DNA of 64,000 bases from Nocardiopsis gilva YIM 90087 (GCF_002263495.1 NZ_CP022753.1:1736001-1800000), one strand, 5' to 3'; numbered from the stretch's first letter, positions 16,359 through 25,188 are shown. Numbers and translations are program-made. The notes: generated by a model not told the origin, from the letters alone.

Positions 16359-17342
16359 TCAGCCCTTGGGCTTGTCCCCGTTAGTGTTCTGGGGCGGTTC
16401 TTCCTCCGCCACAGCGGTGCTCCAGGGGTCGCCGCTGGGTGGGCTGGAGGACTGCTTGGAACCGTCGCCTTGGGCGTCGGAGGAAGCCTTGGGAGTCTCC
16501 TCCGGCTCGGACGTGGTGGTGTCCGTTGCTGAGGTGGTGTCCCTGGCCTCCTCTTCCTTCTCGTGCTCGCAGCGGGAGCCCGGAGGGCCCCAGGAGGAGA
16601 CGTCGCGGCGGATTACTTCGATGGTGTCGTCGAGGATGCGGCGCAGGTCTTGGGCCGCCGACTCCCCGACGTGGCCGGCTTCGCGGACGACGTCGCGGAC
16701 GCGGTCGCTGAAGTCGTGCAGGGCCTGCTCGAATTCGAGGGGTTCGCCCTGGCGGCCCTGCTTGCCCCAGCCGCTGCCCCAGGAGCCGATGTTCTCGGCG
16801 AACTTCTGCCAGTCGCGTTCCCACCAGTTGCCGTCGCGGCCGGTGCGGTCGTCGCGGTCCTCGGACTCCTTGGTGTCGTCCGAGCTGGTGGTCGCGGACG
16901 CGCGTTCCTCCTCCTCGCGCTCGTCCCGCTCTTCCCTCTCTGTGCGGGCGGAGCGTCGGCCGCCACCGGCCGCGAACTTGAGTTCTTCGCGGAGCGAGCT
17001 GATCGTGTCGCGCACGTCCTCCTTCACCGCTCGGGCGACGTCGCGAACCGATTCGGTGAGTTCGCGTTCCAGGTCGTCGAGGTCGGTGCTGCGGCTGCGC
17101 AGTTCTTCGCGCCCCTTGTCGGTCAGGCGGTAGACCTTGCGCCCGTTGACCTCCTCGTGGGTGACCAGCCCTTCCTCCTCCAGGCGGGCCAGGCGCGGGT
17201 AGATCGTGCCGGGGGAGGGCGAGTACACGCCGAGGAATCGGTCGCGCAGCAGGCTGATGATCTCGTAGCCGTGGCGGGGGCTCTCGTCCAGGAGCTTCAG
17301 CAGGTACAGGCGGAGCCGACCGTGGCCGAAGATGGTGCTCAT
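16359..17342 (-). CDS. PadR-family transcriptional regulator with long acidic/charged C-terminal extension
   Basis: Residues 1-100 form a typical PadR winged helix (GRLRLYLLKLLDESPRHGYE, GVYSPSPGTIYPRLARLEEEG, KVYRLTDKGREEL). The remaining ~230 residues are unusual: a predicted coiled coil with alternating charge, a run of Glu/Arg/Asp (near 130-165), a WWERDWQKFAENIGSWGSG segment and a disordered Ser/Thr/Glu tail. Typical PadR proteins are 110-190 residues, so at 327 this is a large variant. The ATG overlaps the stop of the upstream DUF4097 gene (ATGA), so the two are co-translated. Direct repeats at the operon promoter are a candidate operator. Confidence 0.88.
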   Translation of the reverse strand: MSTIFGHGRLRLYLLKLLDESPRHGYEIISLLRDRFLGVYSPSPGTIYPRLARLEEEGLVTHEEVNGRKVYRLTDKGREELRSRSTDLDDLERELTESVRDVARAVKEDVRDTISSLREELKFAAGGGRRSARTEREERDEREEEERASATTSSDDTKESEDRDDRTGRDGNWWERDWQKFAENIGSWGSGWGKQGRQGEPLEFEQALHDFSDRVRDVVREAGHVGESAAQDLRRILDDTIEVIRRDVSSWGPPGSRCEHEKEEEARDTTSATDTTTSEPEETPKASSDAQGDGSKQSSSPPSGDPWSTAVAEEEPPQNTNGDKPKG

Positions 17343-18193
17343 GCGTTCCCCCTGGGGATTTCGGCGGGAGCGTCGGGCTCGCGGCGCAGGAGCGAGACCG
17401 CTCCCGAGACGGTCGTGGTGGTGATGGTGGCGGGGTCCACCCCAATACCGATCTTGCCGGACATGCTTCTTCGACCGCGTAGATCGCGCCGGTCCAGGCT
17501 GAAGGCCGAGTCCAGGTTGCCGGTGGCCGTCCGCAGCTCGACGCCGGCCGAGGTCTCGGCCGGGAGGCGCAGGGTGACCCCGCCGGAGATCGACGCCAGG
17601 CGGACCCGGGCCGAGGGGGCGAGGTCGATGTCGCCGAGGAACTGTCCGGAGGCGGTCTTGCCGGAGAAGTCGGCGAGACGTCCCCCGGCCACGGCGACCT
17701 GCCCGCTCACGCTGTTGAAGTGCAGGCTGCCCTCCAGGTCGCGGGCGGCCAGTTTGCCGGAGACGGTGTTGACCTCGACCTCGCCGCCCAGGCCGTCGAG
17801 CGTCACGTCGCCCGATGCGGTGCGCAGCTGGGTCTTGCCGGTCAGACCGGCGGCCACGATCGGTGCGGACAGGGTGGTGACCTCCACCGGGCAGTCGCGG
17901 GGCACGCGAAGGCCGATGGTGGCCGACCGGCGGCCGACGTCCTTGTAGCTGGAGAGCTGGACCGGGCGCAGGCGGTCGAGCAGGCCCGAGCCGGTGAGGT
18001 CTTCGTAGGTGATGGTGAGGATGCCCGCGTCCTGGGTGGCGAGGACGGGCTCGCCGACGATGTCGGACACCTCGAAGGTGGCCGGGTCGTCGGTCGGCAG
18101 GATATTGACGTGCCCGCCGATGATGCGGATGCGCAGGGCCACGATCCCGTCCAGGACCCGTGTCATCGGCTGGTCGATGGTCCATCGAGCCAT
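17339..18193 (-). CDS. DUF4097 beta-helix family protein
   Basis: The 284-residue protein has no signal peptide or membrane segment. It consists of repeated short strands such as LRTASGDVTLDGLGG, VNTVSGKLAARDLEG, FNSVSGQVAVAGGRL and LASISGGVTLRLP, the T/V-S-G-x-V pattern of DUF4097 (putative adhesin-type) beta-solenoids. It is the first gene of a two-gene operon with a PadR regulator, an association seen widely in actinobacteria and Firmicutes. Function is unknown; a scaffold or ligand sensor for the PadR partner is inference. Confidence 0.85.
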   Translation of the reverse strand: MARWTIDQPMTRVLDGIVALRIRIIGGHVNILPTDDPATFEVSDIVGEPVLATQDAGILTITYEDLTGSGLLDRLRPVQLSSYKDVGRRSATIGLRVPRDCPVEVTTLSAPIVAAGLTGKTQLRTASGDVTLDGLGGEVEVNTVSGKLAARDLEGSLHFNSVSGQVAVAGGRLADFSGKTASGQFLGDIDLAPSARVRLASISGGVTLRLPAETSAGVELRTATGNLDSAFSLDRRDLRGRRSMSGKIGIGVDPATITTTTVSGAVSLLRREPDAPAEIPRGNA

Positions 18194-18229
18194 CGCGAAA
18201 CCTTTCGACTCGAAGAGCTGATGGGGATC

Positions 18230-18269
18230 ACGATATGTCGCGTCTCGTCCGTATTCAAGATATGTCGCG
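18230..18269 (-). promoter_or_regulatory. Promoter of the DUF4097-padR operon with two GATATGTCGCG repeats
   Basis: On the minus strand TTGAAT (18253-18258) is spaced 17 bp from TATCGT (18230-18235), a good housekeeping promoter about 36 bp before the ATG. Two identical 11-bp direct repeats, GATATGTCGCG at 18232-18242 and 18259-18269, overlap the -10 end and sit just upstream of the -35. The 27-bp repeat distance suits side-by-side regulator binding. PadR proteins recognise ATGT/ACAT-containing sites, so autoregulation is plausible. Confidence 0.55.
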
Positions 18270-18414
18270 AGAAATCAGGGGCGTGTCGGGGAGAGCCCGG
18301 ACATCATCTCAAAGTGGGGGTGTGTGCTCAGGGGTGGGCAGACCAGCCACTGACCAGGAACATCAGCCGACGGGAGCGGGAGTCTGCGGCAATAGCGTTC
18401 CCCGGACACGCGAA

Positions 18415-18477
18415 GGGCCCCGGCCGCAATCGGCCGAGGCCCCGTGATCCATCGTCGGATCACTGACTCACCGAGTC
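18415..18477 (-). terminator. Compound hairpin terminator downstream of the DUF6104 gene
   Basis: Three consecutive stem-loops occur: a GC-rich imperfect stem (18415-18443, GGCCG pairing with CGGCC), GTGATCC/GGATCAC (18444-18463) and GACTC/GAGTC (18465-18477). They lie 18-80 bp after the stop of the small gene downstream of kgd. Confidence 0.55.
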
Positions 18478-18494
18478 ACCGACGTCACCCGTGC

Positions 18495-18671
18495 TCACTC
18501 GTCTTCGTCGTCCAGCCGGGCCAGCCATGTGGCCAGCCGGTCGACGGCGGTCTCGAACTCCGGGTTGAGGTCGGTGAACGTGCGCAGCTGGTCGGCGACC
18601 CACGCCAAGGAGACCTCCTCCTCGCCGCGGCGCTTCTCCAGCTCCTCGATTCCGCGATCGGTGTAGTACAT
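18495..18671 (-). CDS. DUF6104 family small protein, downstream of kgd
   Basis: A 58-residue ORF begins MYYTDRGIEELEKRRGEEEV and ends LARLDDEDE. It starts at ATG 18671, 15 bp after the kgd stop, and would be read from the same transcript. The protein is acidic, probably helical, with no membrane segment. The family is named in actinobacteria but uncharacterised. Its constant proximity to the 2-oxoglutarate enzyme hints at a regulatory or assembly role, which is inference. Confidence 0.75.
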   Translation of the reverse strand: MYYTDRGIEELEKRRGEEEVSLAWVADQLRTFTDLNPEFETAVDRLATWLARLDDEDE

Positions 18672-18686
18672 CCTCGCTGCCCGCCT

Positions 18687-21600
18687 CTAGTCCGCCGGCG
18701 GGAACACCGTGTTGATGAGCGCCTGCTGCTCGACCTCGTGCCGCTTGCCGGAGCCGGCGGCCGGGGAGGAGCCGGCCGGTCGCGACACCCGCGTGAAGGG
18801 GCGGTCCAGCTGCTCGGAGAAGACCAGTGCCACAAACGGCCACGGGCCCATGTTCGCCGGTTCTTCCTGCACCCACAGGACCTCGCCCGCGTTCGGGAAG
18901 GCGGACAGCTGCTGCCGGATCTCCTCGATCGGCAGCGGGTACAGGCGCTCCACCCGGATCAGGGCGGTGTGCGTGTCGCCGGTGCGCTTCCGGGCCGCGT
19001 CCAGGTCGTAGTACACCTTGCCGGAGCACAGCACCACGCGCCGGACATCCTTCGGCTTGATGTCGGTGGTGTCGGGGATGATCGGCTGGAAGGAGGTCTC
19101 CCCGGTGAAGTCCGCCACCGCCGACGTCGCGACCTTGTTCCGCAGCATCGACTTCGGCGTGAACACCACCATCGGACGGCGGTAGGGCGACTTGACCTGC
19201 CAGCGCAGCAGGTGGAAGTAGTTCGCCGGGGTCGTGGGCATGGCCACGGTCATGTTCTCCTGGGCGCACAGCTGCAGGAAGCGCTCGATGCGCGCCGAGG
19301 AGTGGTCCGGGCCCTGGCCCTCGTAGCCGTGCGGCAGCATCAGGACGACGCTGGAGCGCTGCCCCCACTTCTGCTCGCTGGCGCTGATGTACTCGTCGAT
19401 GACGCTCTGCGCGCCGTTGACGAAGTCGCCGAACTGGGCCTCCCACGCCACCAGGGCGTCGGGGCGCACGACCGAGTAGCCGTACTCGAAGCCCAGCGCC
19501 GCGTACTCGCTCAGCAGGGAGTCGTGCACGTAGAACTTGGACGTGCCCTTGTCGAACCGCTTGAGCGGCGTGTGCACGTCACCGGTGCTGCGGTCGACCA
19601 GGGCGGCATGCCGCTGGCCGAACGTCCCGCGGCGGCTGTCTTGGCCGACCAGCCGGACGGGGTGCTCCTCCAGCAGCAGAGAGCCGAACGCCAGCATCTC
19701 GCCGGTGGCCCAGTCGAGAGCGTCGTCCTCGGCCATCTGCGCACGGCGCGCCAGCTGCGGCTGCAGCCGCGGGTGCGGGGTGAAGCCCTCGGGCAGGCTC
19801 ACCTGCGTCTCGATGATCTGCTTGACGGCCTCGTCGGTGGTCGCGGTGGTGACGGCGGTGTGGTCGATCCGGCCCTCGTCGAACATCTCGGGCTTGATGA
19901 CCGACCCCGGCTCGACCGGCTTCTTGTCCGCCTCACGCGTCTCGGCGAACGCGCGTTCCAGCTCGTGCTGGTAGTCGCGCAGTGCCGCCTCGGCGTCCTC
20001 CACGGAGATGTCGCCGCGGCCGATCAGGGCCTCGGTGTACAGCTTCCGGGTGGACCGCTTGGCGTCGATGATGTTGTACATCAGCGGCTGCGTGAAGTGC
20101 GGGTTGTCCGACTCGTTGTGGCCGCGGCGGCGGTAGCAGACGAGGTCGATGACGACGTCCTTGTTGAACGCCTGCCGGTAGGCGAAGGCCAGGTGCGCCA
20201 CCCGCACGACCGCCTCGGGGTCGTCCCCGTTGACGTGCAGGATCGGCGCCTGCACCATCCGCGCGACGTCGGTCGCGTACACGCTGGAGCGGCTGTCGGT
20301 CGGGGAGGTGGTGAACCCGACCTGGTTGTTCACGATGACGTGCACGGTGCCACCGGTGCGGTAGCCGCGCAGCTGCGACAGGTTGAGGGTCTCGGCCACG
20401 ACACCCTGGCCCGCGAAGGCCGCGTCGCCATGGATCAGCAGCGGCAGCACGGTGAAGCCGTGCGGGCCCTTGTCGAGAATGTCCTGCTTGGCGCGGACGA
20501 TGCCCTCGGCGATCGGGTCGACCGCCTCCAGGTGGCTGGGGTTGGCCGCCAGCGAGATCGCGATCTTCTCGCCGTCGGGCGACTCGAACGTGCCCTCGGT
20601 GCCCAGGTGGTACTTGACGTCCCCGGATCCGTGGGCGCTGCGCGGGTCCATGTTGCCCTCGAACTCGCCGAAGATCTGGGCGTAGGACTTGCCGCAGATG
20701 TTGGCGAGGACGTTGAGGCGGCCGCGGTGCGCCATACCGATGACGACCTCGTCCAGCTCGGCCTTGGCGGCTCGCGAGATGACGCCGTCGAGCAGCGGGA
20801 TCAGCGACTCGCCGCCCTCGAGCGAGAACCGCTTCTGGCCGACGTACTTCGTCTGCAGGAAGGTCTCGAAGGCCTCGGCGCTGTTGAGCCGGCGCAGGAT
20901 GTGCAGCTGCTCGTCGCGGCCGAGCTTCTCGTGCTCACGCTCGACGTGCGACTGGATCCACTCCCGCTCCTCCGGGCTCTGGATGTGCATGTACTCGATG
21001 CCGACCGTGCGGCAGTAGGTGTCGCGCAGCACACCGAGCACGTCGCGCAGCTTCATGACCTGCTTGCCGCCGAAGCCCCCGGTCGGGAACGTGCGCTCCA
21101 GGTCCCACAGCGTCAGGCCGTGCTGCAGGACGTCGAGGTCGGGGTGGCGGCGCTGCTTGTACTCCAGCGGGTCGGTGTCGGCCATGAGGTGGCCGCGGAC
21201 CCGGTAGGCGTGGATGAGCTCCTGGACCCGGCTGGCCTTGTCGAGCTGGTTGCTCGGGTCGACCGAGATGTCCTGGACCCAGCGCACCGGCTCGTAGGGC
21301 AGGCGCAGCGACTTGAAGATCTCGTCGTAGAAGCCGTCCTCGCCCAGCAGCAGCTGGTGGATGCGGCGCAGGAACTCGCCCGACTGGGCGCCCTGGATGA
21401 TGCGGTGGTCGTAGGTGGACGTCAGCGTCATGACCTTGCTGACGGCCAGGTCGTTCAGGGTCTCCACGGACATGCCCTGGAACTCGGCCGGGTACTCCAT
21501 GGAGCCGACGCCGAGGATGACGCCCTGGCCCGGCATGAGGCGCGGCACGGAGTGGACGGTGCCGATGCCGCCGGGGTTGGTCAGGCTGATCGTGGTGCCC

Positions 21601-22349
21601 TGGAAGTCCGGCACGCCCAGCTTGTTGTTGCGGGCCTTGCGGACCAGGTCCTCGTAGCCGCTCCAGAACTCCTTGAAGTCCATCTCGTCGGCGCGCTTGA
21701 TGCTGGGCACCACGAGCTGGCGCGAGCCATCGGGCTTCTGCAGGTCGATGGCGAGGCCGAAGTTGACGTGCTCGGGCTTCGCGACGCCCGGCTTGCCGTC
21801 GACCTCGACGTAGGAGTGGTTCATCTCCGGCATCGACTTCAACGCCTTCACCATGGCGTAGCCGATGAGGTGGGTGAAGGAGACCTTCCCGCCCCGGGCG
21901 CGTCGCAGGTGGTTGTTGATGACGATGCGGTTGTCGAAGAGCAGCTTCACCGGCACGGCGCGCACGCTGGTGGCCGTCGGCAGGGTGAGGCTGGACTCCA
22001 TGTTGGTGGCGGTGCGGGCAGGTGCGCCGCGCAGCCGCTCTTCCTGGACCTTCAGAGCGTCGTCCGCGGGACCGGCCTCACCGGTCGGGGTCGATGCTGC
22101 CGACTTCTTGGGTGCGGGGGCCGGCTTCGCGGCGGCACCGGAGGTCGGGGTGGCGGACGTGGCTGCGGCGCCCGGCTTAGCGCCGGTCGCGCCGTCGGCC
22201 TTGGTGGTGCCCGCCTTGTAATCGGCGAAGAAGTTCCACCAAGCCTTGTCAACCGAGTTCGGGTCGTGGAGGTACTTCTGGTAGAGCTCCTCGACCAGCC
22301 ACTCATTAGGGCCGAAATCTGTCAGGGGTTGAGACGCCTCAGACGACAC
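18687..22349 (-). CDS. kgd: Multifunctional 2-oxoglutarate metabolism enzyme (Kgd: E2-like plus E1o fusion)
   Basis: The 1220-residue protein is the actinobacterial fusion. The N-terminus FGPNEWLVEELYQKYLHDP is the E1o leader, an Ala/Pro-rich linker follows, then an E2-type acyltransferase catalytic domain (VPVKLLFDNRIVINNHL, PEMNHSYVEVDGKPG, STYDHRIIQGAQSGEF) and a ThDP-dependent E1 (MAHRGRLNVLANICGKSYAQ, HGDAAFAGQGVVAETLNLS, CYRRRGHNESDNP). No lipoyl domain is present, as usual for Kgd, so lipoate must come from another E2. It decarboxylates 2-oxoglutarate in the TCA cycle and can also form 2-hydroxy-3-oxoadipate. In mycobacteria and corynebacteria it is inhibited by the FHA protein GarA/OdhI. 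Start is GTG 22349. Confidence 0.95.
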   Translation of the reverse strand: MSSEASQPLTDFGPNEWLVEELYQKYLHDPNSVDKAWWNFFADYKAGTTKADGATGAKPGAAATSATPTSGAAAKPAPAPKKSAASTPTGEAGPADDALKVQEERLRGAPARTATNMESSLTLPTATSVRAVPVKLLFDNRIVINNHLRRARGGKVSFTHLIGYAMVKALKSMPEMNHSYVEVDGKPGVAKPEHVNFGLAIDLQKPDGSRQLVVPSIKRADEMDFKEFWSGYEDLVRKARNNKLGVPDFQGTTISLTNPGGIGTVHSVPRLMPGQGVILGVGSMEYPAEFQGMSVETLNDLAVSKVMTLTSTYDHRIIQGAQSGEFLRRIHQLLLGEDGFYDEIFKSLRLPYEPVRWVQDISVDPSNQLDKASRVQELIHAYRVRGHLMADTDPLEYKQRRHPDLDVLQHGLTLWDLERTFPTGGFGGKQVMKLRDVLGVLRDTYCRTVGIEYMHIQSPEEREWIQSHVEREHEKLGRDEQLHILRRLNSAEAFETFLQTKYVGQKRFSLEGGESLIPLLDGVISRAAKAELDEVVIGMAHRGRLNVLANICGKSYAQIFGEFEGNMDPRSAHGSGDVKYHLGTEGTFESPDGEKIAISLAANPSHLEAVDPIAEGIVRAKQDILDKGPHGFTVLPLLIHGDAAFAGQGVVAETLNLSQLRGYRTGGTVHVIVNNQVGFTTSPTDSRSSVYATDVARMVQAPILHVNGDDPEAVVRVAHLAFAYRQAFNKDVVIDLVCYRRRGHNESDNPHFTQPLMYNIIDAKRSTRKLYTEALIGRGDISVEDAEAALRDYQHELERAFAETREADKKPVEPGSVIKPEMFDEGRIDHTAVTTATTDEAVKQIIETQVSLPEGFTPHPRLQPQLARRAQMAEDDALDWATGEMLAFGSLLLEEHPVRLVGQDSRRGTFGQRHAALVDRSTGDVHTPLKRFDKGTSKFYVHDSLLSEYAALGFEYGYSVVRPDALVAWEAQFGDFVNGAQSVIDEYISASEQKWGQRSSVVLMLPHGYEGQGPDHSSARIERFLQLCAQENMTVAMPTTPANYFHLLRWQVKSPYRRPMVVFTPKSMLRNKVATSAVADFTGETSFQPIIPDTTDIKPKDVRRVVLCSGKVYYDLDAARKRTGDTHTALIRVERLYPLPIEEIRQQLSAFPNAGEVLWVQEEPANMGPWPFVALVFSEQLDRPFTRVSRPAGSSPAAGSGKRHEVEQQALINTVFPPAD

Positions 22350-22901
22350 GGCGGAGATCGCCCTCTTCCGCAGCTCGCTTGTGAATGTGTATATGAAGAG
22401 ATGGCTGCTACGCAGGCGGGCTCAACGTGCGGCGGCATCCACGTGGCCACCTGGACACACGCCCGGCCAGCAATCTCGACTTACAGGCTACTTGTCCGGG
22501 CATGAAGATGTAGCCCCCTGGCCGCGTGAGGACTGGGATATACCTAACAATCGTTCACATGGCCGTGGGCAACGCGTAACTCTCCCGTGGCCCAGATGTG
22601 ACGTTTTTCCTGGTCAAGAGCGTGCGTGCGGGTGTGTCCCGGCGCAGGGCGAGGGCATCCGCCGCGCCGATTTCACGTCACCATGCCCACTTCCGGCCGT
22701 GTCCAACCGCGGCGATCTTCTCCGATTGGCAGGGAACCGGACTGTCGGGCTCGACGTCTCAAGGAATGTGCGCGGCCGGGCAGGACGGCCGCGTCCGCGG
22801 TCGGCGGACCTGGGCGTTGACGATGATCGGCCCCCCAAGCTCGCCGGGCGCGGACGCGGGCTCGGCCGCGCACGGTGACTTCAGGCGTCCGCAGAGTGTC
22901 A
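22350..22901. other. Intergenic region between PPOX gene and kgd
   Basis: This 552-bp stretch holds the leftward kgd promoter and leader (near 22350-22500) and the 3' flank of the PPOX gene. Two consecutive hairpins at 22772-22809 (GCGGCCG with CGGCCGC, GTCCGC with GCGGAC) fit a terminator for the PPOX gene. Overlapping ORFs on both strands have no ribosome site or recognisable family and I regard them as non-coding. Confidence 0.45.
22772..22809 (-). terminator. Double hairpin, probable PPOX gene terminator
   Basis: Stem 1 pairs 22772-22778 (GCGGCCG) with 22786-22792. Stem 2 pairs 22793-22798 (GTCCGC) with 22804-22809. The pair begins about 93 bp past the PPOX stop on the minus strand. Confidence 0.4.
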
Positions 22902-23339
22902 TCAGAGCTTGCGGTGATCCCAGCTCACGACCCGGTCGACGTCCAGAAACACGGCCACGCGCTTGCGACCGGCCTTGGCCAGCTGCTCTTGGGCCTCCGG
23001 CACCCGCAGGTCCTCCTGGCCGACACCCGTCATGGCGGCGGTGACGCCGGCGCCCACCCGCAGCACCGACTCGGGGTCACCGGTCACCTCGGCGGTACCG
23101 TACAGGGCCACCCCGCGCAGCTCCGCGTAGTCCTCCCCGTCCTCGACCAGGCAGGTCATCCGCGCGTCGCGGCGCAGGTTCACGGTCTTCTGCGCCGCGG
23201 CGTACGTCCAGAAGGCCAGGCGGCCGTCCACCATCGCGTAGAAGAGGGTCGACAGGTGCGGTTCGCCGTGCCGCCCCACGGTCGCCACCTGCACCTTGCG
23301 GTGGGCGGCGAGGAAGTCCGCGACCTCGGCGCCGGTCAT
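22902..23339 (-). CDS. Pyridoxamine 5'-phosphate oxidase-fold (PPOX) protein
   Basis: The 145-residue protein has the split-barrel signature: VQVATVGRHGEPHLSTLFY, then GRLAFWTYAAAQKTVNLRRD and MTCLVEDGEDYAELRGVALY. This family binds FMN or the deazaflavin F420 and reduces or oxidises diverse substrates; actinobacterial members of this size are often F420-dependent. No F420 gene is nearby to decide. Start ATG 23339 has no obvious ribosome site, and the next open codons upstream have no start codon, so the N-terminus is reasonably certain. Confidence 0.8.
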   Translation of the reverse strand: MTGAEVADFLAAHRKVQVATVGRHGEPHLSTLFYAMVDGRLAFWTYAAAQKTVNLRRDARMTCLVEDGEDYAELRGVALYGTAEVTGDPESVLRVGAGVTAAMTGVGQEDLRVPEAQEQLAKAGRKRVAVFLDVDRVVSWDHRKL

Positions 23340-23704
23340 CCGGATCTGGGCGCGGCGGTTCCCCGCCCCGCTTCCCGGTGTGCCGCCGGTCGGGCGAGCT
23401 GGGCCGCGGGGTCCTGCCCCGCTCCCTCATCAGCGGTGTTTCCTGACACTGGCATGTCCGGCATCCCAACTCCTCGTCCGGGGTGATGTGGTGGGGCGCG
23501 CAGGTCGGTGACCCCGAGGAAACACCGGTATCGCGCCCAGAACCCGTATCCCCGGCCCGCAGCCCGTATTCTGACCGCCGCCGGAACAGCCGCACAAGCC
23601 CGTCCCGGCGGGGAATAACGCATAGCGGCACGATCGAGCACCCGCGCCCCCGCTCGGACGGGCGGAGCCCGGGAGTAGCCCACAGCTCGGAAGGAACAGC
23701 GAAC
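23340..23704. other. Divergent intergenic region, PPOX / SDR
   Basis: This 365-bp gap carries both divergent promoters. It contains a perfect 10-bp inverted repeat with a 72-bp gap (GGTGTTTCCT at 23435-23444, AGGAAACACC at 23517-23526) and two CCCGTAT copies near 23546 and 23566. These could be binding sites for a shared regulator. No coding region is evident. Confidence 0.4.
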
Positions 23705-24574
23705 ATGACGGAACTGCGGCTCGACGGGCGTGTCGCCGTCGTCACCGGAGCCGGGCGCGGGCTCGGCCGGTCGCACGCCCTCGGCCTGGCCGCGCGCGGT
23801 GCCCGACTCGTCGTCAACGACGCCGACGGCGAGGCCGCCGCCCGGGTCGCGGGGGAGATCCGCGACAACGGCGGACAGGCGGTCGAGGACGACGGCGACA
23901 TCTCCACCGAGGAGGGCGCGGAGGCCCTGGTGGACACCGCTGTCGAGGCGTACGGGCGGACCGACATCGTCGTGAACAACGCCGGGCTGCTGCGCGACCG
24001 CGCGTTTCGGAACATCACCGTGGCCGAGTGGGACACCGTGATCGGCGTCCACCTGCGCGGCACCTTCCTCGTCTCCCGCGCCGCCTTCGGGCCCATGCGG
24101 GAGAACGGCTACGGTCGCATCATCACCACCACCTCACCCGCCGGCCTCTACGGCAACTTCGGGCAGAGCAACTACGCCGCCGCAAAGATGGGCGTCATCG
24201 GGCTGACCAAGACGCTGGCCATCGAGGGCGCCGGATACGACATCACCGCCAACGCCATCGCCCCCGTCGCCTACACCCGGCTGACCGAAGACCGCTTCCC
24301 TCCCGCGGCCCGCGAGGCCCTGGCCCCCGAGCGCGTCACCCCTCTCGTCCTGTGGCTCGTGCACGAGGACTGCGAGACCACCGGGGAGATCTACTCGGTC
24401 GGGGGCGGACGGGTCGCCCGCGTGTTCGTCGCCGAGGGACCCGGGGCCACGCCACCCGACAACAGCCCCGAGGCGCTGCGCGACTGCTGGCCCGACGTCA
24501 ACGCCGAACGCCCCTACGTGATCCCGCGCAACGTCGCGGAGCAGGCGGGGGAGTACCTCAAGAGGCTGGCCTGA
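23705..24574 (+). CDS. Short-chain dehydrogenase/reductase (MFE-2-like hydroxyacyl dehydrogenase type)
   Basis: The 289-residue protein starts at ATG 23705 behind GGAAGG. It has the classical NAD(P)-binding motif TGAGRGLG (14-21), NNAG after the fourth strand, and the catalytic Tyr/Lys in NYAAAKMGVIGL. The start VAVVTGAGRGLGRSHALGLAARGA and long C-terminal extension resemble the dehydrogenase unit of type 2 multifunctional beta-oxidation enzymes, so 3-hydroxyacyl-CoA is a plausible substrate. The hydratase domain of full MFE-2 proteins is absent. A monocistronic gene. Confidence 0.85.
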   Translation: MTELRLDGRVAVVTGAGRGLGRSHALGLAARGARLVVNDADGEAAARVAGEIRDNGGQAVEDDGDISTEEGAEALVDTAVEAYGRTDIVVNNAGLLRDRAFRNITVAEWDTVIGVHLRGTFLVSRAAFGPMRENGYGRIITTTSPAGLYGNFGQSNYAAAKMGVIGLTKTLAIEGAGYDITANAIAPVAYTRLTEDRFPPAAREALAPERVTPLVLWLVHEDCETTGEIYSVGGGRVARVFVAEGPGATPPDNSPEALRDCWPDVNAERPYVIPRNVAEQAGEYLKRLA

Positions 24575-24798
24575 GCCCGAGGCGCCGCGTGGCCGAACGC
24601 GCCGCCGGAGCGGCCCGGGGATCGGGAGTACGCCACCGAAACGGCGGCCGATGATGGTGGAATCGGCAGCGTTTGCCCGCTCGGTCTAGACAAATCAGCC
24701 ACTATTCCGTTATCGCGGCTGCAGATCCGCTCCCTAGGTCCGGTTTTGCCCCGGCGCCCGGCTCCCGCTTTTAGCATGTCGGAACGGAGGTGGGGCGG

Positions 24799-25188
24799 GT
24801 GAAGGGTTTCGGGGAGCTCGAAGCCGCGATCATGGACGCGCTCTGGCGGGCCGACGGCCCACTCGTGGTCCGAGAGGTCCGCGAGGCGATGATCTACGAC
24901 CGCGACGTCGCCTATACGACCGTCATGACGGTGACCAACATCCTCTACCACAAAGGGCTGCTGCATCGGGAGAAGGCCGGCCGTGCCTGGCTCTACTGGC
25001 CGCGGGAGACCCGCGAGGAGCACACCGCGCGCGTCATGTCCGAGATCTTCAGCGGCTGCGGGGACCCGGGAACGACCATGCTGCGCTTCGTCGAGAGCTT
25101 CTCCGACGAGGAGATGGCGCGCCTCAACGAGGTGCTCCGCGAGGTGCGCGCACGCCGCACCGCGCAGGCGCGCAGCCTCATGGACTGA
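24799..25188 (+). CDS. BlaI/MecI-family transcriptional repressor
   Basis: The 129-residue protein is a Penicillinase_R winged helix: GELEAAIMDALWRADGPLVV, AYTTVMTVTNILYHKGLLHR and GRAWLYWP, followed by a dimerising C-terminal helix region. GTG 24799 is preferred to GTG 24790 because GGAGG at 24786-24790 is correctly spaced from it. BlaI proteins repress by dimeric binding and are usually cleaved by a BlaR-type M56 protease, but no such gene is adjacent, so release must be different or encoded elsewhere. GGTCTAGACA at 24684-24693 is a possible operator half. Confidence 0.85.
   Translation: MKGFGELEAAIMDALWRADGPLVVREVREAMIYDRDVAYTTVMTVTNILYHKGLLHREKAGRAWLYWPRETREEHTARVMSEIFSGCGDPGTTMLRFVESFSDEEMARLNEVLREVRARRTAQARSLMD

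Noticed and set aside
18444-22505. 1353-residue plus-strand ORF antisense to kgd
   Set aside because: High GC3 on one strand creates long antisense frames. The sequence is low-complexity Val/Leu/Arg/His and kgd on the other strand is unambiguous.
22381-22878. 165-residue plus-strand ORF in the kgd upstream region
   Set aside because: No ribosome site, Arg/Pro/Gly-rich composition, no motif; probably non-coding.
24684-24693. DasR site upstream of the blaI-like gene
   Set aside because: GGTCTAGACA contains a palindromic core also common to other regulators and lacks the flanking ACT/AGT of the dre motif; a BlaI operator is at least as likely.
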